From contig NW_020825288.1 in the NCBI RefSeq assembly GCF_003286085.1, positions 16,988,001 to 17,052,000 of the forward strand: a DNA stretch of 64,000 nt, read 5' to 3'. A program made the translations under genes and the position numbers. The stretch's first letter is position 1. Every line of letters starts with the position of its first letter. This document shows, in pieces, positions 23,616 to 35,977 of the stretch. Under the pieces are notes generated by a model, which saw only the letters and a program-made list of their open reading frames with translations, was not told the DNA's origin and made no database searches. Source of the DNA: Drosophila persimilis. Lineage: Eukaryota > Arthropoda > Insecta > Diptera > Drosophilidae.

Positions 23616-25985
23616 TTTGCGGCTCCTTACTGTTGATGATAGCACAATAATCGAACCGTTCCGCGTCGTTGGGGTGGCTCCTTCTCGGAATTTCACGAAT
23701 TTTGCACGCAAATACTTAAATCGAGGCTTGTTCTGTGTGGTTGACACTTGAAATGTTTTCGGTCGGGCTCGTGGCCACTTGAGTTTTAATTATTTCGCAC
23801 ACTCTTCACAACGAAAATGATTCTGCACTTTGCGCCTGCGCATGGCCAGAAAGGATACGGAATGACACTGAATTAATTTCGATTTCGATTTAAATTTCGT
23901 CCTCGGACCCGTCCTCTTGTTCTCGATCACACACACCCGCAGGGTTAGAGCGCACGCCAGCAACTGATCGAGTCGGAGCGTATACGATCGCTCTAATTCT
24001 GTCTGCCACTGCCACTGGCACTAGCAGCGAAAGCCGCAGCAGGCCCAACAGCAGTAGTGGCGCAGCCCCAGCAGCGCGCTGCGTCTGCGTCGCTGCCAGC
24101 GGCACTACTCTGCCACTGCCACCGATAGGGTCCGGTCCGTCGATGCGATAGCGCCACAAAGGACGGGCTGCTGTTTCCGCTCCTCTAATCGCACCCAAAT
24201 TGAATGGGATTCCTACACTAGCTCTTGCTGTGAGATCCCCGATAATCAGCCTGAAAGCAAACGTGCTCGGGCGAAAGACGCACTAAATATATTAAGTTTA
24301 TGGCTGTCGCTGATCCTTTAACGTAGCCCCAACCAACCGGCTTCTTTTGGCCCCCATGAGAGACTGAAGATGAGTGCGGTTTTTTTGCAGTCGCTTCGCT
24401 GCACACTCATCTTCAACTGGTTCTCTCTCCCATGGGGCTGGCTGGCTCGCTGATCTTTATGCGTTGCACGTGTGTGTGGCGGCGATCGGAGTGCTGTTGG
24501 TGTTGGTGTTAAAAAGTGATTTACTGTGCCAGCCCTCACATGTTCGGGATGCACTCGGAGTCGAGTCGAGTCGCCCCAGATGAACACATGTCGACAACAT
24601 TCGTGGGAGTAGGAGTTGAAGAAGGATCCTTTACGGATCCTTGTCATAAGTCAACTGCACCAGAAAAACCATCTCAATTCGGTTTAATTGCAGCCAACAC
24701 ATGTGCGATGTGTTTACTTTGATTTTTCACGCTCCATTCGGAACTGAACGGAAGGGAAGGAAAGGGAGGAGATGGCCCAGACAAATATAGATGTCCAGTG
24801 AACATGATCTTTGTTCGGTTGTGGGATAATTACTGTCTGGCATTGTCCGTGCGACATTGCTGGTACGGATCGGTTAACTAAAGCATCGATTACACCAAAT
24901 TAGTCGAGTTCATTCATAAATTCATGAAATTCACATATCCACCAGAGTCTGAGTGACTATTTCCGCATTCCAATTAGAGCTATATATATATAGTATATTT
25001 CTAATCCAACTGCCAATCTCAACCACAACTGCTTCCGCCGAATTTTAGTTCCCTGATAGTGCGTACATCGAGTTCGGATAGAAGGGCTTCTAACCCCAAA
25101 AGAAACTATGAGTAACGGAAGGAACTCGATGTGGATGCCTGAAGCAGACTGCAAAATTCTTTGCGTGATTTCTTTCATTTCGCTCGAGGAAATATCTTGT
25201 GAATGTGAATGTAAATGTAAATGTCCAGCATCGGTTATATAAGTCTGCCGTCACATTCTATTTATACACTCTCTCTTATCAGCGGCTCGCCAGGGAAAGT
25301 CGGAACCCAGTTAGCTAATAAGTCGCAACGCAAAAGGAATGAATTTATCCGCATTTCAAGGCGAGAGCAAACGATTCAAGAAATGTGGAGCGCACTTGAT
25401 ATTATACAAATTCGCACATAGCATAGTAGTTATACTCGTATGTATTGTATATATGAATATGAAACAAGTGAAATAAAAAGCATTCATTCATTAATGTAGG
25501 ACTTGGCTCTAATTGGCTGGGCCTTAGCGGAAATCGTTTATCTGCAAGAAGTCGCTCTGGTCTATGGCCACTGGCTCTGCCTCTGCCACTGCCACTGGCT
25601 CTGGGTTGGTGTGGGTGAACTCCAATTAGCATTGCTTTGACCCATTTAAGCAGCTTCCGTCATAGGCGTTGGTATGAACAGCCAGGGGCACTTCTCTCGC
25701 TCTCGCTGTCGCTGTCAGAGTGGCTTATCTCGGCGACAGTTCCGTTGCCGCTGTGTATCGGTATCCTAAGCTCTAAGCATGTGGGTGAAGGGTGGCTGTG
25801 GCGGTGCCTCTGGGCGGCCGGCAGCAGCTCTAGTAGTGGCAGCGAGATCAACAGGAAGTCGGATAGTGGGATTTGTTTTATATAAACCGTACATAATAGA
25901 AAACTATAGATATAATATGTATATAATAGCGATAACAAGGCAGAGGCAACAATCTAATGATGATTCTCGAAACTGCGCTCATCTA
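23616..25985. other. Ppn 5' region and spacer to mIF2
   Basis: The Ppn transcription start must lie here, on the minus strand upstream of 23615; I could not fix it, as no TATA box is clear. No convincing coding exon. The short reading frame at 23890-24198 (-) is low-complexity and not called. No canonical mIF2 poly(A) signal was found just below 25986. Confidence 0.5.
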
Positions 25986-28406
25986 CTAGAAACCTGGATC
26001 CCAATCCGTTTGCTGGGCCTCCATGTGCGTGGTGTAGCATTGGAGTATGTCGCCGGCCTGCGGCAGCACCTTGGCATCCTTTAAGCGCAGTCCACACTCC
26101 ACGTCCTTTTTGATCGAATCCACTTCGTTCTTCAGATGACGCATCGACTCCAATTGTCCATCGTAGACAACTTCCCCTTCACGCACCAATCGGAACTTTT
26201 GGGCCTTCTTCAGTACGCCCTTGGTGCAGCGACACCCAGCCACGGGCACCTCTTTGCGTCCCTCGTTGATGATGAAACTCTGCAGTACGTTGGCCTCTCC
26301 CAGAACTTCCTCCACCTCCACAGGTGGCAGCTTGCTGCTAAGTTGCTCCTTTAGATCGTCAATCAACCGATAGATTATATTGTAGCTTCGCACATTCACA
26401 TCTTTGGTGGCCTTGTTCTGGGGCGTCTCCACAGCAAAAGCGTAGATAATAGCATCGAATGCTTTGGCAAGCTCTAGGTCCCCCTCTGTTACGTTGCCCA
26501 CGCCGTAGTGCACAATGTCTAGGCGGCAGATGTCGTTGCTGCTGTAGGTCTCCAGCACATCCAGTATCGCCTCCACAGAGCCATGCACATCTCCCTTGAT
26601 GATGACACTGACACGCGGCTTGCCTTCGTTCTCGTCCACCTGTTTGACCCGCTGGCCACCGCGCATGCGAAAGCGTCCTGCTAGGCGACGGGCCTCGCGC
26701 GCTGCCCGATACGTGGCCTGATGCTCCTCATCCTTTTTTCGTATCTCCTCGCTGCTGGACTCGATCTTCTCCTGCTGAGCCTCGTGCTCGCGATACTTCA
26801 ACACTGCATGTGCTTTTTTCTGCAAGAATTTTCATGTTTCAAATATGTGTAAAAGTGCAAAAAACTTTTTACAAGTACCTCCGTTTCCACCTCCAGTATA
26901 AGATCGCCAGCCAGTGGCAGCTCTCGCCAGCCAAGAATCTCCACTGGGGTACCAGGAGGCGCTTCAGTTAGAGGCTTTCCATTATGGTCGAACAGACCTC
27001 GAACCTTGGCATGCGCCAAACCACTCAGCAGCACAGAACCTTTGCGTAGTGTGCCTCGGGACACTATGGCAGTGGAAAGCTTCCCACGTCGGGGGTCTGT
27101 TTTTGACTCCACCACAATTCCCTCGACCAGACCCGAGGGATCCGACTTCAGCCCCATGAGAGTAGCTTGTGTGCTGACTGCCTCGGCGAGCAACTGCAAG
27201 TTGGTGCCCTTTAGAGCCGAAATGGGTATGACCTGGATATCGCCGCCATGCTCCTCGAGCGCCAGACCCATTTGCGCCAGCTCTCGCTTGCTCTTTTCCT
27301 GAAAGGCAAGCGACATTAGGTATCATTAATATGATAGATCCTCACTGACTTACAATATCCGCCTCGGGCTTATCGATCTTGTTGAGGGCCACGATTATGG
27401 GCACCTGCGCCTCCTTGGCCAGCTGGATGACTTCGCGTGTCTGCGCCATGACGCCATCCTCGGCGGCCACCACCAGCACTATGATGTCAGTGGCCACAGC
27501 ACCGCGTGCTCTCATTGCACTGAAAGCTGCGTGGCCCGGAGTGTCGAGAAACGTGACCTGTTCGCCGTTCTCCAGAGTCACAGTAAAGGCACCGATGTGT
27601 TGGGTGATGCCACCAGCCTCTCCAGCTGCCACATCTGCACCACGCAACGAGTCCAACAGCGTTGTCTTGCCGTGATCCACATGGCCCATGACAGTGACAA
27701 CGGGGGGGCGAGGCTGTAGCAGCTCTGGTGGCGCAGGCGGCCTGGGCGTCACATCACGCTCCTTCTGATCGTCTTCGCAGGATGCTTCTGGTGTGGCCAC
27801 CACGCGGGTCTTGGCTCCCAGCTTTTTAGCTATTTCTTGGATGATTTTGAGATCCGGCAGCTTGGCGGCGGGTTCGATGTTATCAGCGCCTTTTACGTAC
27901 AACATGGCCTCCTGGACGTCATCTAGGGGAGAGTAAACTCTTTAAAAAGTGACTCAAAAGATGGCTTAAGAGTCCACATACCGACTGGCCTTTGCAGCAC
28001 CTTGGCCAACTGCGCCACGCTCATGTGCCTCCAGATTTCCGATCCTCCAGACGGCAATCCATTCGCCGGCTGCGCTTTTTTCGGTGAATACTCTATAATT
28101 CGCGGGGATTTCTACATAAATTAGTGAGTCTGTCCTCTTACAAAAGTTTATTCTTAAAAGTCGCCATCAACGAATCAATTTTTCATTCATAATTTAATGT
28201 TTTTCCTCCACAATTCAAACAGAAATTTATTTTTGTTTTCCAATTACTCTCAAACCTACCTTCTCTTCGGCTGTTTTCCGGCGTTTGAGGCGTGCGGCGT
28301 CCACATGAAATAACCGAAACGTTGCCGGTGCCTGTTTCCAATGGCTGAAGGATTGGCTGTAGTGCAGTGCATTTGGTAGTCGATATAAACAGCTTATTCT
28401 TAACAT
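25986..28406 (-). CDS. mIF2: Mitochondrial translation initiation factor IF-2
   Basis: Five exons, 28260-28406, 27982-28111, 27354-27922, 26879-27298 and 25986-26819, join in frame to 699 residues, the size expected for metazoan mtIF2. The protein is a GTPase that places fMet-tRNA on the mitochondrial small subunit. The N terminus ([12 protein letters not shown]..., Arg-rich, no acidic residue in the first 35) fits a mitochondrial presequence. A short IF2-N-like helix ([20 protein letters not shown]) precedes the G domain: G1 GHVDHGKTT (172-180), G3 DTPGH (219-223), G4 NKID (273-276). Domain II, a Lys/Glu-rich linker helix and the C-terminal tRNA-binding domain follow. All catalytic motifs are intact. 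Confidence 0.95.
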
Positions 28407-28468
28407 TTTCTATGGTTAATTTATTTAATTAATTTATTTCTTCACACTTATTTTTTCACATAACAGGT

Positions 28469-28501
28469 AAGTGTGACCGTTTTACAATAACAACAGCTGT
28501 T
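28469..28501 (-). promoter_or_regulatory. mIF2: mIF2 core promoter (Ohler motif 1 + motif 5)
   Basis: On the minus strand CGGTCACACTT (28469-28479) matches Ohler motif 1 (YGGTCACACTR) at 10 of 11 positions. AACAGCTGTT (28492-28501) is a perfect motif 5 E-box. Both lie 63-95 bases upstream of the start codon at 28406. This pair is typical of dispersed TATA-less housekeeping promoters, which fits a mitochondrial factor. Confidence 0.7.
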
Positions 28502-28531
28502 TCTTGGACAGTCTTCACTAAGCTGTACGCT

Positions 28532-28571
28532 GCGCCACCTAGCGTCTTTTTGGTGCAAGCGCCATCTAGCG
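28532..28571. promoter_or_regulatory. Paired CTCF-like insulator sites
   Basis: Two near-identical direct 13-mers, GCGCCACCTAGCG (28532-28544) and GCGCCATCTAGCG (28559-28571), start 27 bases apart. Their reverse complements contain AGGTGGCGC and AGATGGCGC, the core of the Drosophila CTCF motif as I know it. They lie upstream of the mIF2 promoter. Binding is inferred from sequence only. Confidence 0.5.
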
Positions 28572-28689
28572 TTATGAAATTCTGCGTCATACAGCACAGA
28601 ATGTGTACTTTATTGAATATCATCCCTGACGATTGCGCTACATCGATAATCAATATCATCCCTGAATTTTAAATCGCGCGCGGAAAAGA

Positions 28690-29035
28690 TTTTTTTCAGA
28701 ATTTACTGACAAAAATCAAAATAAAGGAAAGAGGACCACCCATCCCAAGGACGCGAGCCAGGAGCTTTGGAAGGTGAGGAATCATACAAAAAACACTTCA
28801 ACTAAATTGGCCTAATGCCCGACATTCGAGATCGTTGCGTCTCGTGGAGATGAAAGGTAAGTGAATGGCTTAATGTCTAATGATTAAAAATAATCAAATT
28901 CTGCGATCCACAATAGAAGTTCCAGCCACTACCCTTTCCTTGCGATTGCCCTTGAGGGAGAGACCACTTTTATAGCTCTTGCGTCGTTCTATTCTCTTTG
29001 AAGAACCAGGACGAAAAGCCTCGTGAGTGAACGAA
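28690..29035 (+). ncRNA. Possible spliced + strand transcript, divergent from mIF2
   Basis: Splice-like sites occur in order: donor AAG|GTGAGG at 28773, donor AAAG|GTAAGTGA at 28857, acceptor CAATAG before 28917, and a donor-like CTC|GTGAGTGA near 29022. Joining AAAG to the exon at 28917 makes a 21-residue frame and nothing longer. This could be a noncoding transcript from the back of the mIF2 promoter, or chance. I see no convincing box C/D or H/ACA snoRNA. Confidence 0.2.
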
Positions 29036-29133
29036 ACTTCCTAACGAATGTTACAAGTATGAAGATGAATGCTGAGTACTGTACCACCCTCTGTCCGCCA
29101 GAGTTAAATCCCTTGTTACACAAATTTAGGGAT

Positions 29134-29139
29134 TTTATT
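29134..29139 (-). terminator. CG9297: Putative distal poly(A) signal of the sarcalumenin-like gene
   Basis: The minus strand reads AATAAA. If used, the 3'UTR spans about 29110-30510 (1.4 kb), which is AT-rich and has no coding exon on either strand. Other AATAAA matches nearer the stop are possible. Confidence 0.4.
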
Positions 29140-30510
29140 TCGTACCTCTTGTGACATGCTCACACGCACATTTTCGTTATATTTTTCGATTCGTTCGTCG
29201 GTTCTTTCTGCACTTCTATTTCCCATGGTTTTATTCTTTTATAATTTTAAAGTATACATCTTTAAGTTGTATATTATCCATCCTAAGGTTTAACAGCATC
29301 CAGCTATTATTACAAGTTCTTGTTCTCCGGCCGTCGGGTCGCAAACTCGCAGAACATTGATTGGGAATAAGTAGAAACCCAGACCATTATTGTTTTGTAT
29401 TGAAAGACATGATTGCTTGGGGTTTTCTGTTGTTTTTATTCACTTGTGTATTTCACCCGCTCTCACAGTTCATTTTACGTAGATTCTCAGTTCGTAAAAA
29501 TTGTTGTATTGTATTTAATTAAGTATAATCTTCTGTCACCTGCTCTGCAACATTTTCTGTTTATCTCACATATGCTTAGGTCGTTCATGAATAAATAAGT
29601 TACATTGTTATTATCGTCTTCACTGTGTTTGCTTTTATTAAAAAAAGTCTTATCAACTACGACATCGTCGGGGAGTATGCTCAAAACCAAAAAACGAAAA
29701 ACGAAAAACCAAAAATTAAAACATTAACAATATTGCCTGTGTGCTCAAAATCTGAAATCTCAAAAACTCAAAACTCTGCGCTGCGCTGTTGTTCTTTACT
29801 ACTACTTGGAAAAATTAAGGGAAAAATCTAGGGAAATGGGGAATTATATTCGGATGTTAGCCAATGAGGGAGGGGTGTGTGCGTGGGAAGGTTAGATATC
29901 GTCGATGGTTCGTTCGCCTTGCTCTCAGCTAAAATAGTTACTTGTTGATCTACTCACAGGTATATTGTAAAGACTCCCATTTGCTACCTCTCTTCCCTGC
30001 TCCAAAACAAGTACAAGTGTTATGTGTGTGTGTGTCTGTTTGCTCTCATTTATGTAATTGGCTTCCCTCTCATACGGCTCTCAGTTCGGTTAAGTGTATT
30101 ATATGTACTCAAAATAATCAAAAGATCTATTGCAAATCGGTTGTAATTAATAAATTCTCTAAAGGCCAAGCATGGGCTCGTAGCAACCGTTGCTATTTCA
30201 AATTGAAAAGTTCTCTCTCTCGTGAGTTCTCTTTTCTGTTTTCTGTCTTACGCTGTTGTTCTCCTACGATCGGGGACGGGGGGACGTTAACAAAGATATA
30301 TATTCTCTCATATTTGCGGTCCTAAATATGTCCTTTTGCTCTCTCTACTCATGATATACATATTTCTCCCATTCTCCTCTCCTCTCTCACTACCTCTTTC
30401 GTAATTCTCAATAGACGGTTACTGGTGCCGATGTCGATGTCACATTCTCTCTATCTCTCTTTAAAACAAACTAAATGGCAGGTTTTCTCCTCCGAGGGAG
30501 AAACAACACC

Positions 30511-33500
30511 TCAACTCGTCTTTTTGGGATCAGCCTGCGTGCCCTTTCCCTGTCCTTCCAACGCCTGCTGCTGCTGCTGCTGTTTCTCGATGTTGGCCAG
30601 AGCCGCCTCGGACATCTTCTTGTACTTGCCGGCTAGCTCGGGCAGCTCGTACGAAATGGCCTGGTCCAGCTTGGTGATGGGACAGCCGCGGAAGTAGGTG
30701 CACGTTTCCGTCAGTTTCTTGAACTCGTACAGCGGATTCAGGCGGAAGAAGTCACGGTATACCTCCGGATCCGGCAGATCGTAGCGCGAGATGTTGGTCA
30801 GCGTGGAAAGACCCTCGTAGATGTGGTAGTTCTGCGGATGATCGATGATGTCGTCCGAGATGCGCTTCTTGTTGCCGAACAGTGTCTTGTGGTTGAAGTA
30901 GGTGTTCAGATAGCAGTCCACCATCTTGGCGTGATTACGCACTCGCACCTGCAGAAGAGGAGGATGGATCGTTGACATGAATGTTGACCCACCGTCTTAT
31001 CGGAATGGCAGAGACTTACAGCAAATCGACGAGCACTGGCAATCTTGTGTTCGATGCGCTTGTCGATGGCCGTTCGTAGGTCACGCAGGAAGGCGCGCTC
31101 CTGCGCGAGCAGCAGGCGGGCCGGGGCGCCGTCCTGGTAGGGATGCGTCCACAGCGAGGTGGTGTACATGAGTGGCGGCTGGGCCGACGACATCAGCGGC
31201 GAGATGTTCCAAATGAGGGCGCCCTGCACGCGCAGCAGCTCCTCGGGATGGACGGTGTCCGCCTTGTTGAGGATGATGCGCGTCTGGTACTCGCGCCCCT
31301 TCAGCTGGTCGAGAATGGCCTCCGTCTCGGGGCCCACATCCAACTTGGCCGGGTCGTAGACCAGAAAGATGATGTCGGCGCGATCGATGAACCACTGGCA
31401 GGCATCGTTGAAGGGGAAGACGCGGGAGACCTGCTTGCGCACTTCTAGAATGCCGGGTATCTCGACGATGTTGACCTAAAAATGCAAGATGCAGATGCTT
31501 AAATTTAGTAATGCAATTTTTCTACTTCTACACTCATTTATTAATAACGAAATTAATGCAGAATGTGTGCTAAAAGCTATAAATTGTGTCTGGCAGATGG
31601 CCAGCCATGACTGCATGCAGATAGCTCCTCGCCAGCAGATTCCCCATCGACAGGGCAGCTGCCCTGCCTAGAGCTGTCTGGGAGACGACAAGTTAATGCG
31701 GCTGTCTGTCTTTCTGGGATCTTACCTTCTCGAGCAGCTTGCTCTTCATCTTCAGACCGCGCAGACGCTCCTCCAGGCCCTGGCCGAACTTCTGCAGGCC
31801 GGAGAACGTGTAGTCGGCGGCCAGCTGAGTGCCGTCCAGAACCTCCGTCTCATTGCCCCACATCAGGATATTGAAGTAGGCCGGAGAGGGTTCGGCACCT
31901 AAGATGTGGATACAAAGGTAATTCGTGTATCATTTGGTTTCTAATTTCATCTGATATTTGACCCGCGAACTTACCAGTTCTCAGCGAATTGGGGGTGTAC
32001 TCGTTGTCGGTCAAATAGTTAAGGATCGAGGACTTGCCCCCGGACCAGGGACCCATGAACAGCACTAGCGGCTTGGAGAAGATCTCCGGATCGCTGAAGT
32101 GACGGTTGCTTAGGTCGCGGTACTTGTACAGCGTCTCCAGGGGCTTGATGGCGTTCTCATAGATGCGCTTGATGTCCTTCAGGATGATCTCGGCCACATT
32201 ATCGGTGGCCTTCTCGCGAGCGTTGAACTCCTCGTCCAGCAGCAGGAGCTCTGTGATGTGCTGACGGCTGCGGCGGTTCTCAGGGATGGTACCTTCCTGC
32301 AATTACAAGATTCTCCGCATGAGTCCACATAGCGGTACTGGACGTAGTCCTAAAACCTACCCAGAGAAGCTCATCTTCAGGTTTTGTGTCATCCTCGTCG
32401 TCGTCAGCTTCAGCAGGGGCAACATCCGCCTGTGGCTCATCCTGGGTCTCCTCAGACTCTACTGCATCCTCTTTGGCGGCTTCTGGCTCCTGTGGAGCTG
32501 CGGCTTCCTCTTCTGCAGACTCCTCTTCAGCTGGAGCCTGCTCGACGGGCTTTTCTTCCTCCTTCTCCTCTACCAACGGTTCCTTTTCTGCTTCTTGGGC
32601 AACTGGCTCTGGCTCTGGTTCCTGCTCTTTCACAGCCTCAACTTCTGGTTCTGGCTCTGGCTCTGGTTCGGCCTCCACCTCGACAGATTCCTCCTTGACG
32701 ATTTCTTCTTCGATGGGGAATTCCTCGGCAGGACTTGGGGGAGCCTCAATGTCGATGACTGGAGCGGCATCAACCTCACGCTTGCTACGCTTCTTGACCT
32801 TTACCTTGTCATCGTCATCATCATCATCGTCGTCGTCGTCAGCCTGGCTATCATCGTCATCGCGTTCGTTCGGCACTCCATCGCCATCGACATCGTTGTC
32901 GTGTTCATTCAAGATGCCGTCCCCATCCAGATCGTCGTCCTTGTCGTTGGGCACACCATCACCGTCCAGATCTTCATCCTCTGCAAGTGGAAAAACCAAA
33001 AAATTACACTTTCATGGAGGCATAAGGGTTGTTATGTTCCTACCGGTATTCGCTTTGCCATCTCCATCCAAGTCCTCATCCTTTTCGTTCCTCACGCCAT
33101 CTCCATCGAGATCTTCGTCCTCTGAAAATCAAAAAATGGCTATTAAGGGATTTTATTGCAATGGGATAATATCCTACCATGATTCACTTTGCCATCGCCA
33201 TCGATGTCCTCATCTTCATCATTCTGAACGCCGTCTCCATCGAGATCTTTGTCCTCTGCAGAACGTTGGGGATATTATAGCTGAGATGTTTCAATATCAA
33301 TTCAATGAGGAACCTACCGTGGTTGACCGTGCCATCTCCATCCATATCCTCATCCTCGTCATTGGGCACACCATCGCCATCAAAGTCATTATCCTCTGAA
33401 AACAACCCAACGGAAAGGATAAATTAGAGACTGATTATGAACTGAGTATCGATATAAGCAAGAGAAGCTCCTGAAAAGCAAAAACCAAATCATTGGATGC

Positions 33501-35977
33501 CAAAATATCTAGAAATTAAAAAAGCTTTCAATTAATGCGAAACTACTTTGCACAAAGAATAAATTTATTGAGTGTTCAGGGATAGACCTACCGTGATTAG
33601 GAGTGCCATCGCCATCAAGATCATCATCCTCTGCAGGATACACATGGAAAGGAAAATCAATCAATAAATATAGCAGGGAAAATAGCAACTAACACTTACC
33701 GTGATTTACTGTGCCATCACCGTCAATGTCCTCGTCATCGGCGTTTCGAACGCCATCGCCATCGATGTCCTCGTCCTTGGAGTTGGGCACACCATCGCCA
33801 TCGATGTCGTCATCATCTTCGTTGGGCACACCGTCGCCATCCATATCATCATCATCCTCGTTCGGTATGCCATCGCCATCAATATCATCATCCTTATCGT
33901 TCGGTATACCATCCCCATCGATATCATCGTCCTCGTCATCTGGTATACCATCGCCATCAATATCGTTGGCGCTTCTCGCGTCCTCTGTGGAATCCAATTC
34001 GACAGTTTCAATTTCAACAGTTTCTTTCTCATCAACCGCATCTATCCCACCATCATCGTCGTCATCGTCGTCGTCCCTACGGGGCTGATCGGATTGCAGT
34101 TCCCCAGAGCCATCTTTGACACCATCTAAAACGATCGCCGGTTGATTCGCAGGCACTCTACGAGTATATTTTACGCGGAAACTCACCTGTTTTCAATTCA
34201 TTTATGGCTCTTTCAATGTAGGGTCGACATTCAGATTCGCTTGGTCCGACATCGGCGTTGACAAACCCAACTGAAAGTCATCATCGAAAACATTACACGG
34301 GTCTGTGACAGGTTAATTTGTAATTTAAGTGGGTCCCACAAGGAAACAGCCCTACGAAAGGCCCTATGCTATGCTATTTTGAGTGAAACAATGGCCGCAC
34401 TTTCTCAGCTTTTTGTCAGCGCCGCGGCGAGGTCATTCTATCTGTTCAAACTTGACATTATTTATGGTACTATCCACAGACACACGGGCAAATGGACGCA
34501 CACTTCGAACGAACGCTTCTGGTGGATTTATGAATGTTATTTTTAAAAGATGAGAACTCAAACATTCACGAGTACAATATTTCGCCAGTTTGTGGATGAG
34601 AGAATTTTCGGCACAATTTTGTTGGCTGCTCGCCCACTTTGGCCTTACTTCTTCATTTTTGTTTCTTTTGGCCACCTTACTGTCCGGCCTGCAGCTCCCC
34701 AGCTTTTGAGGAGGCGTACCATATGTACGGGAATATCAATTTTGATATGAATATGACTAAAGTTTAGCTTTTGCTTATGCTTTTCTTTTCAGTAATGGAA
34801 GGTCGTGTCTGCCTAGTGACAGGCTCCTCAGAACGTCGCATTGCTAATTACTTTCGCATTGGCTGGAAATTAGGACAAATGCTCATCGGACATGTCCCAG
34901 CGGATGTCGGCATGAGATCAGCTAATGGGTCCACGGAAGTCTCTAGGAATGGGCCATCAATGGCACATCAATCGTAGCCCAATTAATGTGTGACTTGGAA
35001 GACTTTTTGAATACGTTTTCAATGGGCAATATTTCTGTCGGCGGATAGTTCTTCAGATGTATTGCAAATACCGCGTGGGAATGAAGATATTCGAGCAATT
35101 TCGCATTCATTTCTATCCGCATTGATAGAATTATTTATACAAATTTCGGCCTGCCTGCATATTGTGTTTATGTTGCTGCAATCTATTCCGGCCCAACCCA
35201 TCCCATGTTATAGAGTATATAGCATTTGCACCATTTCCCCCATTTCTTTTCTGTGGTTTTTTGCAAAAACCTGAGCAAACCAAACAAAATATACAGAGAC
35301 ATTTCTAACACACAAACACACACACCCGGAGAGATATATACTGTATGAGTAGACAGATATGTACGTAGATAGAGAAGACCCGAGCGCACATAAAATAACT
35401 TAGAAATTCTAAATTTATAAATATTACAAACGATGACAACGAAGAGCAACCAAGCAGCGATCGTTTGCGTCTTAACGAACAAATCAGTTCTCAAAAAAAA
35501 ATACAGCTAAATATTAGAATGTATCTGTATCTGTGCTGCTCCTTCAGCTGCTGCCACTAGTGGTTGGCCGGCCAAGTCAAGTGTACACAAGGCTATAGAA
35601 AATGTTCGATTGTATTTTCAAAGTGTCGTCCGCTGACGTTTGCAGACCCCAACACACACACACACACACGGACACAACGCACAAACTCAGAGAAATATTT
35701 TTAAATATATATACAATATATTTTCATATATACTCGTATTTTTTCACAATTTTCCTTTTTCTTGGCTTTTTGTGATAAAATTGCATAATGCTTGGCTGCG
35801 TGGATTTTCTGTCATGGGGAAAAAACTTTAAGTGCTGCTGCTGGGCCTTTGCCCTTCGCCTTACATAAGTGGAAGGGGGCCGGAAGAGGAGAAGGAGGAG
35901 GCGGATGAGTACTCACCATGATCGGAGACGGCGAGTAACGTTAGTCCCAGCAGGAACCAAATTGTTAGCCGCCCCAT
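30511..35977 (-). CDS. CG9297: Sarcalumenin-like dynamin-family GTPase with acidic Ca-binding repeats
   Basis: Exons: 35917-35977, 34187-34270, 33700-34125, 33592-33630, 33318-33395, 33178-33255, 33044-33121, 32361-32980, 31975-32296, 31726-31898, 31020-31475, 30511-30948; 950 residues if all are used. The start gives a clear signal peptide (MGRLTIWFLLGLTLLAVS). Then come about 17 DxDGDGxxN repeats of 13 residues, poly-Asp, a Glu/Pro-rich acidic stretch and a dynamin/EHD-type GTPase: P-loop GPWSGGKS (570-577), EIPG in place of the usual DxPG (658-661), and NKAD. The C terminus is Gln-rich with no EH domain and no HDEL. Sarcalumenin binds Ca in the SR lumen of muscle. The signal peptide plus acidic Ca repeats distinguish it from EHD/Past1. 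Family is firm; the CG number is from memory. Confidence 0.9.
32860..33970 (-). repeat. CG9297: 39-nt Ca-binding repeat array split over six exons
   Basis: The unit encodes 13 residues of the form DDIDGDGIPNEDD. Seven units lie in exon 33700-34125, one in 33592-33630 (39 nt), two each in 33318-33395, 33178-33255 and 33044-33121 (78 nt each), and three at the start of 32361-32980. The DxDxDG core is like thrombospondin type 3 / EF-hand loops. Every intron interrupts the unit at the same codon (G|AG). Confidence 0.9.
34271..35916 (-). other. CG9297: First intron of the sarcalumenin-like gene
   Basis: 1.6 kb, AT-rich, with a (CA) run at about 35651-35669. No exon or RNA gene supported. Confidence 0.6.

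Noticed and set aside
23890-24198. 102-codon minus-strand frame upstream of Ppn
   Set aside because: Low-complexity Ala/Leu/Arg, no conserved motif; more likely 5' noncoding sequence.
30511-32296. Identity as EHD/Past1
   Set aside because: No C-terminal EH domain; instead a signal peptide and a Ca-binding acidic array, which fits sarcalumenin.
33447-33454. Perfect DRE (TATCGATA)
   Set aside because: It sits inside an intron between cassette exons of CG9297 with no transcript start nearby; likely chance.
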